A stretch of DNA of 64,000 nucleotides from Lucifuga dentata (taxonomy: Eukaryota > Chordata > Actinopteri > Ophidiiformes > Bythitidae): assembly GCA_014773175.1 (NCBI GenBank), contig VXCM01000712.1:1-64000 (forward strand), written 5' to 3'. Of this stretch, positions 34,223-62,600 are shown piece after piece (positions within the stretch are counted from its first letter, which is position 1; each line of letters starts with the position of its first letter). Under the pieces are notes generated by a model. The model was not told the DNA's origin, ran no database searches, and saw only the letters and a list, made by a program, of their open reading frames with translations. A program made the position numbers and the translations under genes.

Positions 34223-36054
34223 GTCAATGCAGCCTGGTGAGATGTGTGGCAGCCACTTTGAGGTGAGCTTGTCTTTCATATTAAAAATATCACATTGAAA
34301 TAGCGTTGAAGAGTTACTGTAGTTTTTCTCTGTTTCTTTTTTAAAATTCTGATGCACCACTAACCTAGAATGAACTCTAAGAGGTAAGAATGCTCCTGAA
34401 TCGAAGAATTGTTTAAAGAGTTGCATCAGCCAAGTGTGTAAACTCCTCATAGCTACTCCATACAAAACTACATTCAAGATGCAAGATGCATCTCTTTTTG
34501 TGGTGCTTTTCTTTTCTCAAGTAACACAAATAAACAGCATGTTTGTAATTAATGTGATGTAATTTCTGAAATTATATGCAAATACATACATCAACATTTC
34601 TGTGCATCTTTGTTGCGTAGCTGTCTATCTATAAAAATTCAATGCATAAGAAACATAACCAGCAAAAACTGCAGCATAAAATATCTAATATTAGGTTTAC
34701 TGCCAGTCAGAAAGAGAAGCAAATGTAACTGTCATCACTCCTGGAGACTGTTGGAATAGAAAGTGAAAGAATATATGTCTCAACACAGTGTGTGTGAGGA
34801 CTGACAAACACATGTCATATGTTCATGGTTCAGATACACGCGTTCTCTCCCAGGGAAATAATTATTTCCCTCCTGACTTACCTCTCCCAGCCAACCTACG
34901 GCATTGAGTCTGTGTCAGAGCAGCAGAGGAGAAAGGCTGCGAGGCGTCTCCCTCTCCTGCTCTCTTGGGCATTAACTGCAGTGTGAGTTGTGTCTGATAG
35001 ACAGGACAGAAAAGCAGGTAGAGAAAATTCTCTGGTTATTTAAACAGCAGCAGGAGCAGAGGCCTGAGAACAGGGTGGAAGAGGGATAGACATAGTGGTG
35101 AGGAAGTCAGCTAGGCAGCAAGCAATGGACATGGCCACCTGGTATCTATTCTTTCAAAACATCAATTCTTACATCTGTGGCTACTAACCTGCAGATTTTT
35201 TTGTTGTGGTCCATCTGGACAAGTAGCAAGTGTAAAGTGAGCAGAATGTGCAAAGAAAGGAGACAGAATAATAATAATAGAGTTCAGTTCTACAGAGTTC
35301 CAGCACAGGTCAGTGTGGGCCGACGCCTGGACATTTGTTTTTTTACTCTCTCCCTTATAAAATTTTATCATTGCTCATTCTTTCCTTGGATTGGAGAAAG
35401 GCACGTTCTGGTTGGAAAACCACGCGATGACTTGTGAATGTCTTAAAAGTGCAATTCAGGTGTTTAAAGTGTTTTCTTAGGAGGCTGCAGTTGAACTAGT
35501 TTCTATAAATAAATCTTTTCAGCCTTGTACAGACGAAATATATTAACTATACTAGAAGCAATAGAACATAACAAATTTCATGGAATTGTCATTGCTGTCA
35601 TATTTAATTCAATCTCTAACTAAGCTCTCCATAAGAATTTTAGAATATCTTAAAGAGTGAGGGAATTTTGAAAAGAGGTTGACATCATTCTGGTTGATGC
35701 CTATTCTCTGTATGGATGGATTGAGAATGTGCTAAATCCTTGTTTCTCCTGTTTGCACACAAAGAAAGTACACTGCAAGATGTCTATAACCATTATCCAC
35801 ATAAAAAGCGAGTTCAAGGTTTCCAGCTGTAGGCTTCTCTCACACGTTAGAATTACAGACATGGTGAAGCACAGCAAGGGATTAGTGGAAATGAATCCAC
35901 ATTGGATTTTCGAGCATTAGACTTTTTTCAGTGCTGCCTGAAATGTATGCTTTTCTCACTATGTCCTTGAAAGCATATCATTCAAAATACATATTCTATA
36001 TCTTGTTATTTTTATTTTAGGTACTGCATTTCATGAATATGGAGCCCAGCAGGG
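34223..36054. other. Intergenic, no feature recognised
   Basis: The segment 34,870-35,140 is purine-rich and GC-richer than its surroundings and could be a regulatory or untranslated sequence, but no splice-compatible coding exon was found. Confidence 0.35.
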
Positions 36055-36764
36055 CTCAAGCAGAAAAAAAAATTACGTCGTTCGCACGACTTATGAACTC
36101 GTTCGCATGAGTTACTTGACTGACAGTTCAGTGAACCGGAAGAAGAACACAATTTTACTGTTTTCAGAGTAGCTTCTTGCGCTGCTCAGAATGGAACAAG
36201 CTAACGGTGACATACCTGTAAACACTCCCGTTTTCACCGGGTTTCTCCCGTATTTTCACCCCCTTCCCACCGTGCTCCCGTTTGGTAATTTCTGCTCTAA
36301 ATCCCGTGTTTTGACAGTTATACAGAATCGTAATTGGCCCGATCAAGCTGTTTCGGTCATTCTGTGGCACACAAGTGAGGCGCGCTTACCTGAAGCCAAG
36401 CGGAACCAAAGTTGGTTGAAACAGTTTGTCGTAGGAGGAATAAACAAACGTAATATATTCATGCTAGCAAAGCTTTAGATGAGAGAATAAGATCGGGATG
36501 GGCTGGGGTGTCATGTCCCAGAAAATCTCCCCCATTTCAGCATTGACAGGTGTGCAAGTTGACATGCACACACACACCGTTTGGATTTAATAGTTTTATT
36601 TTCATTTTGGCCTCAAATATGCGGATATAGTTCGGTTTTTGGCTGGCAAACACCGCGTTTTTATATCATTGGTAGCTCTTGAATGTATTTTAAATGATAC
36701 TATTTTTCCGGTTCACTGAAACTTAGTAAGTCGTGTGAACGACTTAATTTTTTTTCTCCTTGAG
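36055..36764. mobile_element. Inverted-repeat element with 'acgtcgttcgcacgactt' ends
   Basis: The left end (36,055 on) reads ctcaagcagaaaaaaaaatta then cgtcgttcgcacgacttat and, further in, cagttcagtgaaccgga. The right end, read in reverse, gives ctcaaggagaaaaaaaatta, agtcgttcacacgactta and cagtgaaccggaaaa. These are imperfect terminal inverted repeats over about 90 bp, enclosing about 530 bp. Within each end, the gtcgt/acgac part is itself a small hairpin. The single ORF (36,191-36,478) has no recognised motif, so I read this as a non-autonomous DNA transposon. Confidence 0.65.
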
Positions 36765-39052
36765 GCCTCCCGAGCTCTGTAAGTTTCAGAAATCTCATCC
36801 AGAAACTTTTTTTTCTCCCTTACCTCAAAGCACAAGGTGCAAACTTTGGGATTAGTAGGTTCAGCATTTTAGGAAATGACTACTTCTTTCAGTTACAAAT
36901 ATCTGGAACCATCTGTACTGCTGTCTTTTATACGCTTCTGTCTCGGTAGCAGTTATGTCATACTGCCTGGCATTTAAAGCACTGAAGGGAACCTTTTGCC
37001 AGTAAAAGTGAGAAGAAAATCTGACTTTGACTTCCGCATTGTTTTTCTGAAAATTAGGCATCACTAACACATGTTGTTTTTCTTTTTGGGGAGACGTTAT
37101 ATTCAGCTTGAAAGCATGGCAGCAACCATATGAGCAAATATAAATGTTAAAAGTGTCAGAACAGCTATTTTAATATATGCAAAGAATCAAATGAAGCTTC
37201 AATAAATTAGTTTGATCAAGCAAAATGAGCTAAGAAGAATAAATGGTCTGTACTGGCTTAGAAACAAATAGTTACATTTGTACTTGTTTTTCCTACAGAA
37301 AGCTGTATTACATTTAACTATTAGGATATTTGTCACACTGGAAATCACAAACAACACAAGGAGATTTATGTTTTGCTGCAGCCTTATGGAATTAGATCAT
37401 TTACCACTGGACAGACACAATATTTACATTCCACCTCTGCACTACCCATTCAGCAGAATCTTACGTGGCCCCAAAGAAAAATGTACATGTAACCATGCAA
37501 GGATTTCTGTTTCTATGCACTAGATGACATTCACAAAGTTTGCATCCGTAATGCTGTGTGCTAGCAAGCACTTTTCTCTGCTTAGGTTCATATTTAAAAG
37601 TGACATGTATAGCATTGTCTCATTAATTTATCACTGTCGAAAGAAACGCTGCTGGCTGTTATTTCTTCATTCGGCTCTGCTATAAAAATCCACGGACATG
37701 CAGAAATGATCTTGGCCTAATGTTTGGTCCTCTTACAATTTTGATAATTATGCTGTTGCAAGTAGCTCTAGATAGTCATTTAAACACTGTAAATGTGAAT
37801 GACCTGAAATGTGCTATAATTATCATTATGGTAGGCGTAAAGATAAGATCCTAACTTCATTTAATGTCACACTTATAGTTTTAATAATGTCTGTCTTTAC
37901 AGATAGAAAGGTAGCAGATTGTAGAATATTGTGCTGGTTACTTTTGTAAGAGGTTATAAACTGTAGTTTCTGTGAATTTCTGTTTCAATAAGAAATGGTA
38001 AGCTTGTGCCTCAGAGGAATGACAATATTGATTGTAGCTCCTGAGCTTCTCTCAAAGCTCACACATCAGTTTTAGCTCTGGCACCAATGACATTCATCTG
38101 AAATGAGGACAGGGGAAAGCATGTTGATTATCCCCAAGGGAGAGAGCAAGGGCACGCCTTGGACATGATGATCAACAGTGACATCAAATGCACTGTTCTC
38201 CACACGGGCTGGTATAGTCATTAAAAAAAAAAAAAAACAATCAGATAACGTATATGTCCCATTCATCAGCATGAAACACTCAAGGATGAGGCTGACAGGA
38301 GGAGTTAAAAGATGTTGTGCACAACGCAGCTACTAAGGTGTGTATAAAGCCTGCTGAGGAAAAAAAAAAGAATATTTAATGTTCTCATTTGGATCCACTC
38401 TTCCTGCAGGAAATTAGTTTCTAGATCCTACAATATGATAGTTAAGGTTTTCTTTTTCACGAGGAAAAAGATTTGGTGAGATATGATAGAAGAGGCAGGT
38501 TTCTGGGTGCATATGTTTAACTCGTCACACTCTTGGAATTTTGTGCGTAATGAAAGTTAGAGTACAGATTTGGTCGGCAGCATCAGTCTTCCTTTGGATT
38601 AATATACATTGTGGAGCTTAATGAGAGTGAAGTGCCAGTAATCATGGGCATATTTTGTGTCAGTCAAGGATTGTAGATTTAGGAAAACCTCTTAAACTGA
38701 CACAAAAGTGTTCTTTTTTCTTATTACTGACAAAACACTACTGTCAAGAGTATTTGTTATGGCAAATCATGTAATTTTGTGTTTTAGGCATAGGATATTT
38801 ATGTATTGTATGTGCCTTTACATACTGACATCCTAATTCTTAAACATTAGACTGTTATTATTATACATTTACATCTGTAAGTTGTTGTTGTGAGATAGAA
38901 AATGCATCTTTTATCAGTTGCTTCAGTTGATGCTAAACAGTTTACAGCTTTAAAATCAGGTTGAATAATGTTTAAATGGTACCATCAGTCCTTTTAGTAG
39001 TGTGTTTTGATTACTACCCAAAGTAAAGTGTCAAGGATACATTTTTGTTGGT
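36765..39052. other. Intergenic, no feature recognised
   Basis: Unique-looking AT-rich sequence with short homopolymers (38,222-38,236). No gene, RNA or transposon was identified. Confidence 0.4.
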
Positions 39053-39638
39053 TTCAAAGGATCAAACTGGTGATTTTGTTAGTTTAAGCCCAATAAACAC
39101 CACATGCATACATGTTACATTACTGACAACTGTTTTCCAAAACATAAAACCATATTTTATTTTTTCTGTTATTTTACCAAATCCCCTAATCTTTCAAAAT
39201 CAAATGTTTAGGTGATGCATCCACCTTAAAATTCAATGGTTTGCCTGCTAACATGTACATCCAAATGTAGAGGGCATGGTCATTTTTAATTTCTCTGTAA
39301 AACCCGTCTTCTCCTGGGACTATATTCCCTGGCGGAGAAATACATTTTCTTCCATGTTGGACTGGTTAAATCAAGTTACTTCAACAGCAAATTTAATAAA
39401 CGTCATCTTCACTGTGATGGATTACATATCTCAAACATCTTTCAAGTCTTGATAAGTTTATTTTAATAGCATACTGGAATGAACTGAAACCAGTAGTAGT
39501 CTGGAAGGTAGAAAAAACAAATCTGAAATTGCTACTGCTCCATTAATGTGTTTTTGGGGGCCAATTATTATCAGTAATGTAACGTGTATACAGGTTGTAT
39601 ATATTGGGCTCAAACATGCGTAAAGCTGCCGGCTTTTA
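39053..39638 (+). mobile_element. TTAA-type inverted-repeat element, copy B
   Basis: The left end reads caaaggatcaaactgg, gtttaagcccaataaacacc and atgttacattactgacaac. The right end holds the inverse (attatcagtaatgtaacgtg, attgggctcaaacatg). The core gggactatattccctgg is at about 39,316. Both termini are more decayed than in copies C and D and no clear flanking TTAA is left. Non-coding. Confidence 0.65.
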
Positions 39639-40817
39639 TAGAGCTCTGCGATGGAAGTGTCCTGGCTATAAACACCACAATAACACGATGGATAAGTTTT
39701 AAAAACACATAACAATAGAACAACAGGGAGATGACATAATTGAAAAAGGCAAGCATGGAAGCACACACACACATACACACACACATACTGACTTCATTAC
39801 CTGGGGAACCACAGAATACAGAAGGGTTGATTAGGATTGCCGAAAAAAGACACAAGGCTCCAGCTGCCTCTCTCAATTCATTGTCATTAGCACTGGAACA
39901 CCAAGCCCCTTTCAAAGTCATTAGTTGATAAAACAACCCTCTGATTTCCCATTAAAAAACCCATTTGTCCTCCCTCGCTGACGATGCCCCCCCTCCCCCC
40001 CTCCCCTCTACCTTCAGAGCTGCTCCGAAGGCCTGGGAAAGAAATAACAGCTTCTGTGCAATTATTTCAACAAGCCTGTCAACGATTCCCCTCAAATGGA
40101 TTCTGCTAGCATATAGTTCCATGATAACAATTTACAGCAATTATGAAACAGTCCTTGAAAGAGCCAAGAGTGCTGATATGAGCTGATTACTCATTTTGCA
40201 TCTGCTGCTTTTACTGTGTGCGTTACCGTAGAATTTGATTTGTACATTTAAAGTTTCTGCCTTCCTTCCCTCTGGGATTTTAGTCTTACTATTAAAGGAC
40301 TGCAACAGAAGGGTAATTGTGTGTGATGCAGGTAGTCTCTGGGCAAAGTTCTTGTGCGCTTTATTACTTTTGCAAAGAGAGATTTCTGTCTTCTCTTATC
40401 CACAGCTTCAGGTAAAAAGGAGCAAAACCATGTGTGATTTCCTGGCAGAATAACAATTTATTTAAATTTAGATAAAAGGAAAGACATATTTGTGCTTTGT
40501 GCAGTTAATGAACAGCTTTGTTTTGTACACTTTATACACAGTTTTATATATATAATCTCTTGTTACAAGTAGTTAAATTGAATTATCACCACCAATTGAA
40601 TGCACATAAATATCAAAGACCCTTGCCTTCCCCACACCCGCTGTTTGGTAATCTAAAGGTGTAAAAAAAATCCATAATCTTTTGTGTTTTCAAAAACATT
40701 CATTCAAAGAAGCGTATTGTCAAAATTCAAGTCAGTATCTCATCTATCTCATCCAGCCAGGATCAACATTGACTTCTCTGAACTCTGCTTTTGCCAACAT
40801 AAACTCACAAATACCAG

Positions 40818-40852
<35 letters not shown>

Positions 40853-41131
40853 TCTCTGTCCTAATCCAGACAAACCAAACGAAGACATATACAAGAGGGC
40901 ATTCACAAACACCTACAAGACCGGTCTGCATCCACACACTTCAACCTCATCTTTTGGCTTACTCTTAATCTGAGATCCTGAAGACGCACCTGAGCACAAA
41001 GTTTATATCAACAGTTTAACGAAACAGATATGCCTCTGACACATTTCCTCATTGTTGTGTAGTTTTGACAGGCAGTTTTGGTACGGAGAAAAAAAAAACT
41101 AAAGTGTAGCAACTGGAGTAGGCAGAGTGTT
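39639..41131. other. Region downstream of glra4
   Basis: Contains poly-T at 40,821-40,850 and a CA-rich patch at 39,763-39,786. It probably includes the glra4 3' UTR, whose end cannot be set. No other gene was seen. Confidence 0.4.
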
Positions 41132-55967
<14,836 letters not shown>

Positions 55968-57396
55968 CTGACATTACCAAGGAGGGAGGGAAACAACCAA
56001 TACAAACAGAAAGAAGAGAGAGGAAAAAGATTTGAGATAACAGCAAAGAAGATGTCTGTGCATGAGCAAGCGAGGGAAGGGTAGGGGTGTGGGTAGTGGA
56101 AAAATGTGAGAATCTAACAGAATGAGAAGCCAGCAGTTATCAGCAAGTCAGTCATCAGCAAAAAAATACCCAGGAGTGGATGGGGAAATGAAGGTGAAAA
56201 ATGAGGACTGAATGGCTTGCCTTAGCTGGCAACTAAAAGCTCATCAATTTCACATCATGTCTGAGACTTATTGTGGTTGTTCGATTCTAACTACAGAGAT
56301 AGAAAATAGAAAACAAAGGTAAACTTGTCCCTCTCCTGTGCCTCCGACCGCTTCTGGCTTAGCAGGGGTAAGGCTTGACAGATTGATGGCTCCATTGAAA
56401 TGCTATGAATGTCACACTGGGGAGAGGAAGGAGCTGATACCAGTGAGGCTCAGGCAGCCACTGACAGGCATAACCAACAGGCCAGAGAGAGAGAGAAAGA
56501 CACACAATATTATAGAAAAGGAAAGGAAAAAGAAAGAAAGAAAGAAAGAAAGCCCTCTGTGCCCTGTAACCCTGCTAAGTGATGGATTTGATTTCTCACT
56601 GGCCCCTGCTGTAGCACAGCTGATTGCGCCCCATGCTTTTGATACAATTGCTAACAGTTCACAATTCGTCATGATCTGAAACTCTGTAATATACGATTCT
56701 GGGTTCAGTTCCCTCTGAGGCAGAGCCTGGCTGATGCCCTGTTCTCCAGAGTGTGGAATCACAAATCCACCAATCTAAAGGGCCTCTTGACTGTACCTAC
56801 AGTCACATAAACTGCATTGTCAAGACTGCAAGGTTAAGTAAGATGTACTGATCATCTGAGAGCTTCTATTGAAGGTATACTATAGGTTATGTTTTAGGAA
56901 TTGCTTGTAAACTAAGCTGTAATGATGAGTGCTACTCTCTACTGTGCTGTTGACTTCACATTGTTATATTTATGAAGCTATGGTTTGATACACTATTACA
57001 TGTTACAATAGCGCCTGTCTTGGGATCCACTGGCTAATAGCAAAATAATAGGCTCTGAGGGGAATTGGGTTTAAACCGGTGATGCTGTTACTATTTGAGC
57101 CAAGACGTTTATGTCCATGTGTTACTGTTCAAGCTGAACATTTGTCCAAATTATGCGTACAAGCACAAAGTGTTTCAGGTCCAGGTCACATCTTGTGTTA
57201 GGCATTCCAACTGATAAGATAAAAATCTACTTAGAGTCGACAGAGAACTGTTAACTAACTCTGCAACTGCAGAGCATCTTCTAGCTTATTCTGGATCACC
57301 ATGTGGTTTTCAAGCTACACATTGACTACACATGTCATCTTAAGCGTAGCAGTCTGGTCATCTATCCATCTTCCTGAGTACTTACTATATGTGTAT

Positions 57397-57443
<47 letters not shown>

Positions 57444-58974
57444 GGAGAAAGAACAGAGAAAAAGTGATGAAGAACAATATTGGTACAATAAAAACATGGT
57501 ATAAACTTCAGCCAGAAGCAGAGGACTGGAATCAGGGACTTTGTAATGTAAGAAACACAGAGATATGTGCTGAGGTCCATGGGAGAAAAAATTGTTAGAT
57601 GCTAAGTTCTGGTATCATTTCTCAAGTGCATGAATGTACTGTATGTGAAACAAAGAATGAAAGAAGGATGTGCATGTGCATGAGTACATTTCTCTGACAG
57701 TCTGTGTCCCGACGTGAGCACATTGTGCTGTGAAAAGATCAAGAAATGGCAAATGCTGGGGTACTATAAAGAGAAATGGAATAGAGTTGTGCTAGAACAA
57801 AGTTGGAGGGATCTTGAGAAGAAAAAGAAGGAAAGATTTTAAACCTGCTGGCAGAAGTTTGCACTCTGCAGTGTCTTCCAGTCTTATTATTGGAATACAC
57901 ACACAAAAGACACAATTCTGTGAACACAGTAATAACATTTTTACCACTCAATGGAATGACTCTGAAACAAGCTAAATCACACAGTGGTGACATACAAAGC
58001 TGATATTGCTGTTATTTCTGTGTAAGCGCAGTAATCCCTCTCCTTCCTGAGAAAAATATCTGAGTCTTTAGTGACTAGATGCTCAACTTTCTTCACCAGG
58101 AGTAACTTTGTCTGTTGTTTGATACTAGATCGATAGTGTCCAGTGTCAGTATTGTCCAGTATGTTTATTACAGCTTATTTAATGGAAACAAGCCGTTTCT
58201 ACTGCTGGTTTGATCAGAGCATTTAAAGTAAGCCTTCGATAACTAAATCTATCCTTTTATTCTCTATTCTTCTTTATAGAAGAATAGCCAAATAAGACAT
58301 AATAAAGCATCATTGTTTTGCTCAAGTTTGATTTTCTTCTGGATGTGGTCACAAGTCAATGTGATCAATGACATACGGTTGTTACACTAACCTCTTTAGT
58401 CATCAAGAAATATTGGCAGAACAAAAAGTGGCTTCAACCACAGTTGCACATGCTGGCAGAGATTTGTGAATGCTTTTTGACAGGGCCTACAGATGACTGA
58501 TGAAACATCGTTACAGAGTCCATTACGAAGGGATACAGTCAAAACAATATCAGTCTTACCAAGACATAGTAAGCCTAGCCCATAAAACAAGGTTATTTTT
58601 GCTGAAACATATATCTAGGAGTCAGTGTTCTAAAGCTAAAGCAATCAACTAAGATCTTTCCAGAGTGAAATCTTTTCTGACGCAGTAGAACTGCGTGTTT
58701 GTCATTTCTGCTTGTTACTGATAAACACTGCAGAAACAGCTTGGTATCAACAGCTTGCATTGCTACCTTTAGCTGTAAAAATTTTATCTTCTCGTAGGAA
58801 CACGAATGGGTGCATACACCTGTAAGGCTTATTACATTTCTTCATAGTACACAAAGGGCTGCTTTTACTAAAAAAAACTAAAAAAAAACTAGGTGATTGC
58901 ATCTGATCTTAAACTTTACAAAAGAACATTTATATTTTGCGATCACCATTGCATTTCAGACATTCATTGTGCAG
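55968..58974. other. glra4 upstream or first intron
   Basis: Contains (AAAG)n at about 56,528-56,551 and (GT)n at 57,398-57,441. No signal-peptide exon with the required phase (two bases left over) and a good donor was found. Confidence 0.4.
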
Positions 58975-59670
58975 TTTAAAGGACCATACTGGCTATTTTG
59001 CATGTTTAAGCTCAATAAATACTATCTATATACACTTTGCGTTGCTTACAAACATTTTCCAAAACATAAAACCACATTTTAGTTTTCCTGTTATTTTGCC
59101 AAATCCTCTAATCTTTCACAATCAGATTTCAGGTGATACACTAACCTTAAAAGTCATTGTTTTGCCTGCTAACACATATGTTCAAACATAGAAGGGATGG
59201 TACGGTCGTTTTAAATTTTTTGATGACAGCTGTCTTCTCCTGGGACTATATTTCCTGGCGGAGATGTACATTGTCTTCTGTGCAGCTCTGTGTTGANCTG
59301 TCTTCTCCTGGGACTATATTTCCTGGCGGAGATGTACATTGTCTTCTGTGCAGCTCTGTGTTGAGTTGGTTAAATAAAGTTATTACTTTGACAAAAAGAC
59401 AAACAAACAAACAAACAAAAAAAAAAACATAATAGACATATCATCCACTGTGATGGATTACTCATCTCAACTGCGTTTCAAGTCTCTAAAAGTTGATCTT
59501 AATAGCATACTGGAATGACCTGAAACCAGTGGCAGTCTGGAAGGTAGGAAAAACATTGTCAAATTTACTGCTCCAGTGATACACTTTGAGAAATAGGTTT
59601 TAGTAACGTAACATGTATGCAAGTTGTAAATATTGGGCTTTAACATGCAAAATTGGTATGGTCCTTTAAA
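58975..59670 (+). mobile_element. TTAA-flanked inverted-repeat element, copy D
   Basis: Begins tttaaaggaccatactggc, with tttgcatgtttaagctcaat. Ends attgggctttaacatgcaaa and ggtatggtcctttaaa. The terminal TTTAAAGGACCATAC/GTATGGTCCTTTAAA pair is a near-perfect inverted repeat. The core gggactatatttcctgg is present twice only because of an exact 67-bp duplication around the N at 59297. The natural length is therefore about 628 bp. Non-coding. Confidence 0.8.
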
Positions 59671-62600
59671 CTCTTGCACTTTATGGTCAGGGCTATAATT
59701 GAATGTCTAAGCACTGGTTGTGGGAGGAGCTGGTTTCTGTTTCCCCCTCAGGGCCTACATCACCTCTCCATCAGCCCTCATGCATTTCTAATTGGACTCC
59801 TCAGTATTCTGGATAGTGTCATCAGTGCCTGAGCATTGAGTATTTTATGTTGGGGAGAGGATGATATAGCCCAAGAAAAAAGAACAAGCACATTTTCAAT
59901 TAGACCTAGAGTTTCGTATCTTTAACAATAAAACTGTAAGTGAATTAGCTTCTCAAAATCCTTTAGAACTCCCTTATGTAGTTGTTTGACTGATTCCTGT
60001 TATTAAGATGCTCTTTGGTGACATTTACTGAGCCTGACCTTTAGTTTGCTCCTCAGTTCCTTTCATTTGACCATCCATTCCACAATACCTAACTGCTCTT
60101 TCTCCCCTTTTATTGTACAGCAAGTTTTGGCTGTCACGTTATAGTTCATTAGTTTTTTTTTGCCTCAAAACAAGAAAGTGACATGGTTTGTCATAAAGCA
60201 GCTCCACAGTTATTAGCTCCACGTAACCATTAATAATATCCTGTAGAGGTTTGAAAATAAATAAATACATGAATTGCTCCTCCCTGCCAGGTGCAGTGTC
60301 ATTTGAAGTTTTCTGTTTAATAATATCTGATGTTGAATTTCTGTGTCTAGAGGACCCAGGAAAACAATGAGAGGCAGTAGAAATAGAGAATTTCTACCCA
60401 TCTCCAGTGTTGTGCATCGCTCAGTTAGAAGGCATACATAATCATACACAGAGGAGCTGTCATTGTGCATACACAGAGCATAAGGCTGAAATGTATGAGG
60501 GCATAAATGGACTGGGAGAACGGAGGAGTGAGTAAAGGTCAGCAAGACACAAGCAGTTCCTTCCATTAACAAAATTTATTGCTCCCTCTATTTTCTCCTC
60601 ACATTCAGTCTCTGTCGAGATGCTTTCCTATAGATGCTCCTTGATATTCATCTTACAAAAGCCGATCGTTATTCATTTAATAACAGTAAGAAAATGCTTT
60701 TGTTTACAAGTTATCATATTGCTCTGTCATAGCTCCTTCTGGTTGAGCATCAGTTCACAAGTAAACAATCAAAATTACATCTAATTAGATTGTGATATCC
60801 TGCCCATAGAGTGTAAACATATGTTAATTGCTTTTTGATTAAGCTGGTGATCAGGAAAAAAACACATCATTTGGCAGTATGGCTGTTCCTTGGATTCCTA
60901 CATAGAAGCAGTGGAGGATATCAGTGCCATTAGACATCCATACTAACTTTTTAGTTCCATTAGCATAATGGGAACAGAATAAAACTGGTCTCTATCTGCC
61001 TGTTGAAACATATCGCTTTAATTTCCCACTTGTTAAATTGCCCTTGACATCCATTTGAGCATTAGCTATTGCACTCATCAAAAGGCTCTCACTTTGAGGT
61101 TGAATATCAGTCTTTTGGAGGATCAACACACCTTTCTATAAGTACCTGGCCTGCCAAACCACACAAACTGACTCATGCCACTGACAGGCCTTTTATCAAT
61201 GTATATCCACCCACAACATGCTTTATGGTAATACAATGACATGTCATTTTTTGTCTTTAATGACCTGTGTAGACCTTGTCTTCACACTACTGTATACGAT
61301 GGCCTATGGCTATTGCTGTCCCCTTTTGATCAATAGGCTCATTGGGGAATGGGATTTGGAGCACACTGCAATTTACCCTCGCACATTTATCTTTAGTGAC
61401 ATGACCACTGTCACTCCAGTATAGTGACACCTCTAGCAATGGAAACACTGATACAGATGGAGCTTCCTACAGGGGAAGCCTTCTCAGTGAGCCTGGCTAA
61501 TGTCAGCTGGTAAACCTTGGGTGGATGTATGGTGAAAGACATGGAGATGGGTCTCAAATGCAGCTCATTTCCATCCATTGTGAAGATAGAAAAACACACA
61601 GCAACAATTTTGAAAGGCCACAAAGGAAGACTTCAGAATCACATGGTATGGCATGTAAACTAATTGTTAGGAACTTAGTTGCAAGATACATGTGGACACA
61701 CTTTGCGTACAGTATGTCAACAATAAGGCAGAGCTAAGAAGGAGGTGAAATGAAAAATTGTAAGAAGATTAGGCATTCTCGAGAGAGATACTCTTTGCAA
61801 GACAAACCACTAGAAATTGTACCATGGGCTTCCAGTGTCATGGGGAAGAACTAAAGAGCATAGTAGGTTCATCCTTCCTGCTGCCATCTTGCCTTCGTTT
61901 GGTATGTTTGCTCTTTATGGGTTTTTTTTTTCTTTTTGTTTTTTTTTTTCTAACTTAACATTTTGGACTTTTTGTATTAACATTCTGGTCTTGTAATTGT
62001 TTGCATAAATTAATATGGACTAACATATAACTTTAACTCATTTAATTAATTTCAGTTGTTGAGATTTTTTTTTTTTTTGGTAATGTATTTAAAATTATGT
62101 TTTTTTTTTTGTTTTGTTTTTTTTGTTCTGTCATTGTTTGTTTTATGTTTGCTATTTTTAACAGGACGCTTTTAACATCTGGCCAGGGACTAAAGATGAA
62201 AATTAGCCTTTGACTACCTCTGGTATACATTTACAGAAATGTTTATTAATGTATGCTGTCCCTGTAATAAATAAATAAATAAATAAATAAATAGGTTGAT
62301 GATGAACAGAACATACTGTATATTACCTTGCTTTAGCAACCTTGTCATTATTGATTCTCGAGAAGTAAAAGTTTGAATTGAAAAACAAAAACCTATTACA
62401 AGCCTCAGTAACATCTGGATGGAGGGCTACAGTTGGGAGAATAGAAGAACAATGGTGGTTGAAGGACTAAGTGCACTTTAAACAGCGGCAAAAGACTCTG
62501 CATGTCCTCATAAGATATTTTAGTGTTTACTAGGTTTCAATAGCCCTCTGCCTCTGATTGACCTATTTTCATTCTCCTTGGTAATAACTTTGCTCTTTTG

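Noticed and set aside
34870..35160. Possible first exon of an unknown plus-strand gene (purine-rich leader and ATG near 35,125)
   Set aside because: The frame closes after about 17 codons and no donor or continuing exon was found.
56600..56720. tRNA-like A-box and B-box words
   Set aside because: The spacing is too large and no cloverleaf forms; at best a decayed SINE.
58558..58590. Strong donor (cttg|gtaaga) after a short hydrophobic minus-strand ORF, tested as glra4 exon 1
   Set aside because: The ORF from its ATG is in phase 1; the phase-2 frame has no upstream start.
60305..60401. Candidate glra4 signal-peptide exon on the minus strand (MGRNSLFLLPLIVFLG)
   Set aside because: Hydrophobic start, but no donor leaves the two spare bases that exon 2 requires.
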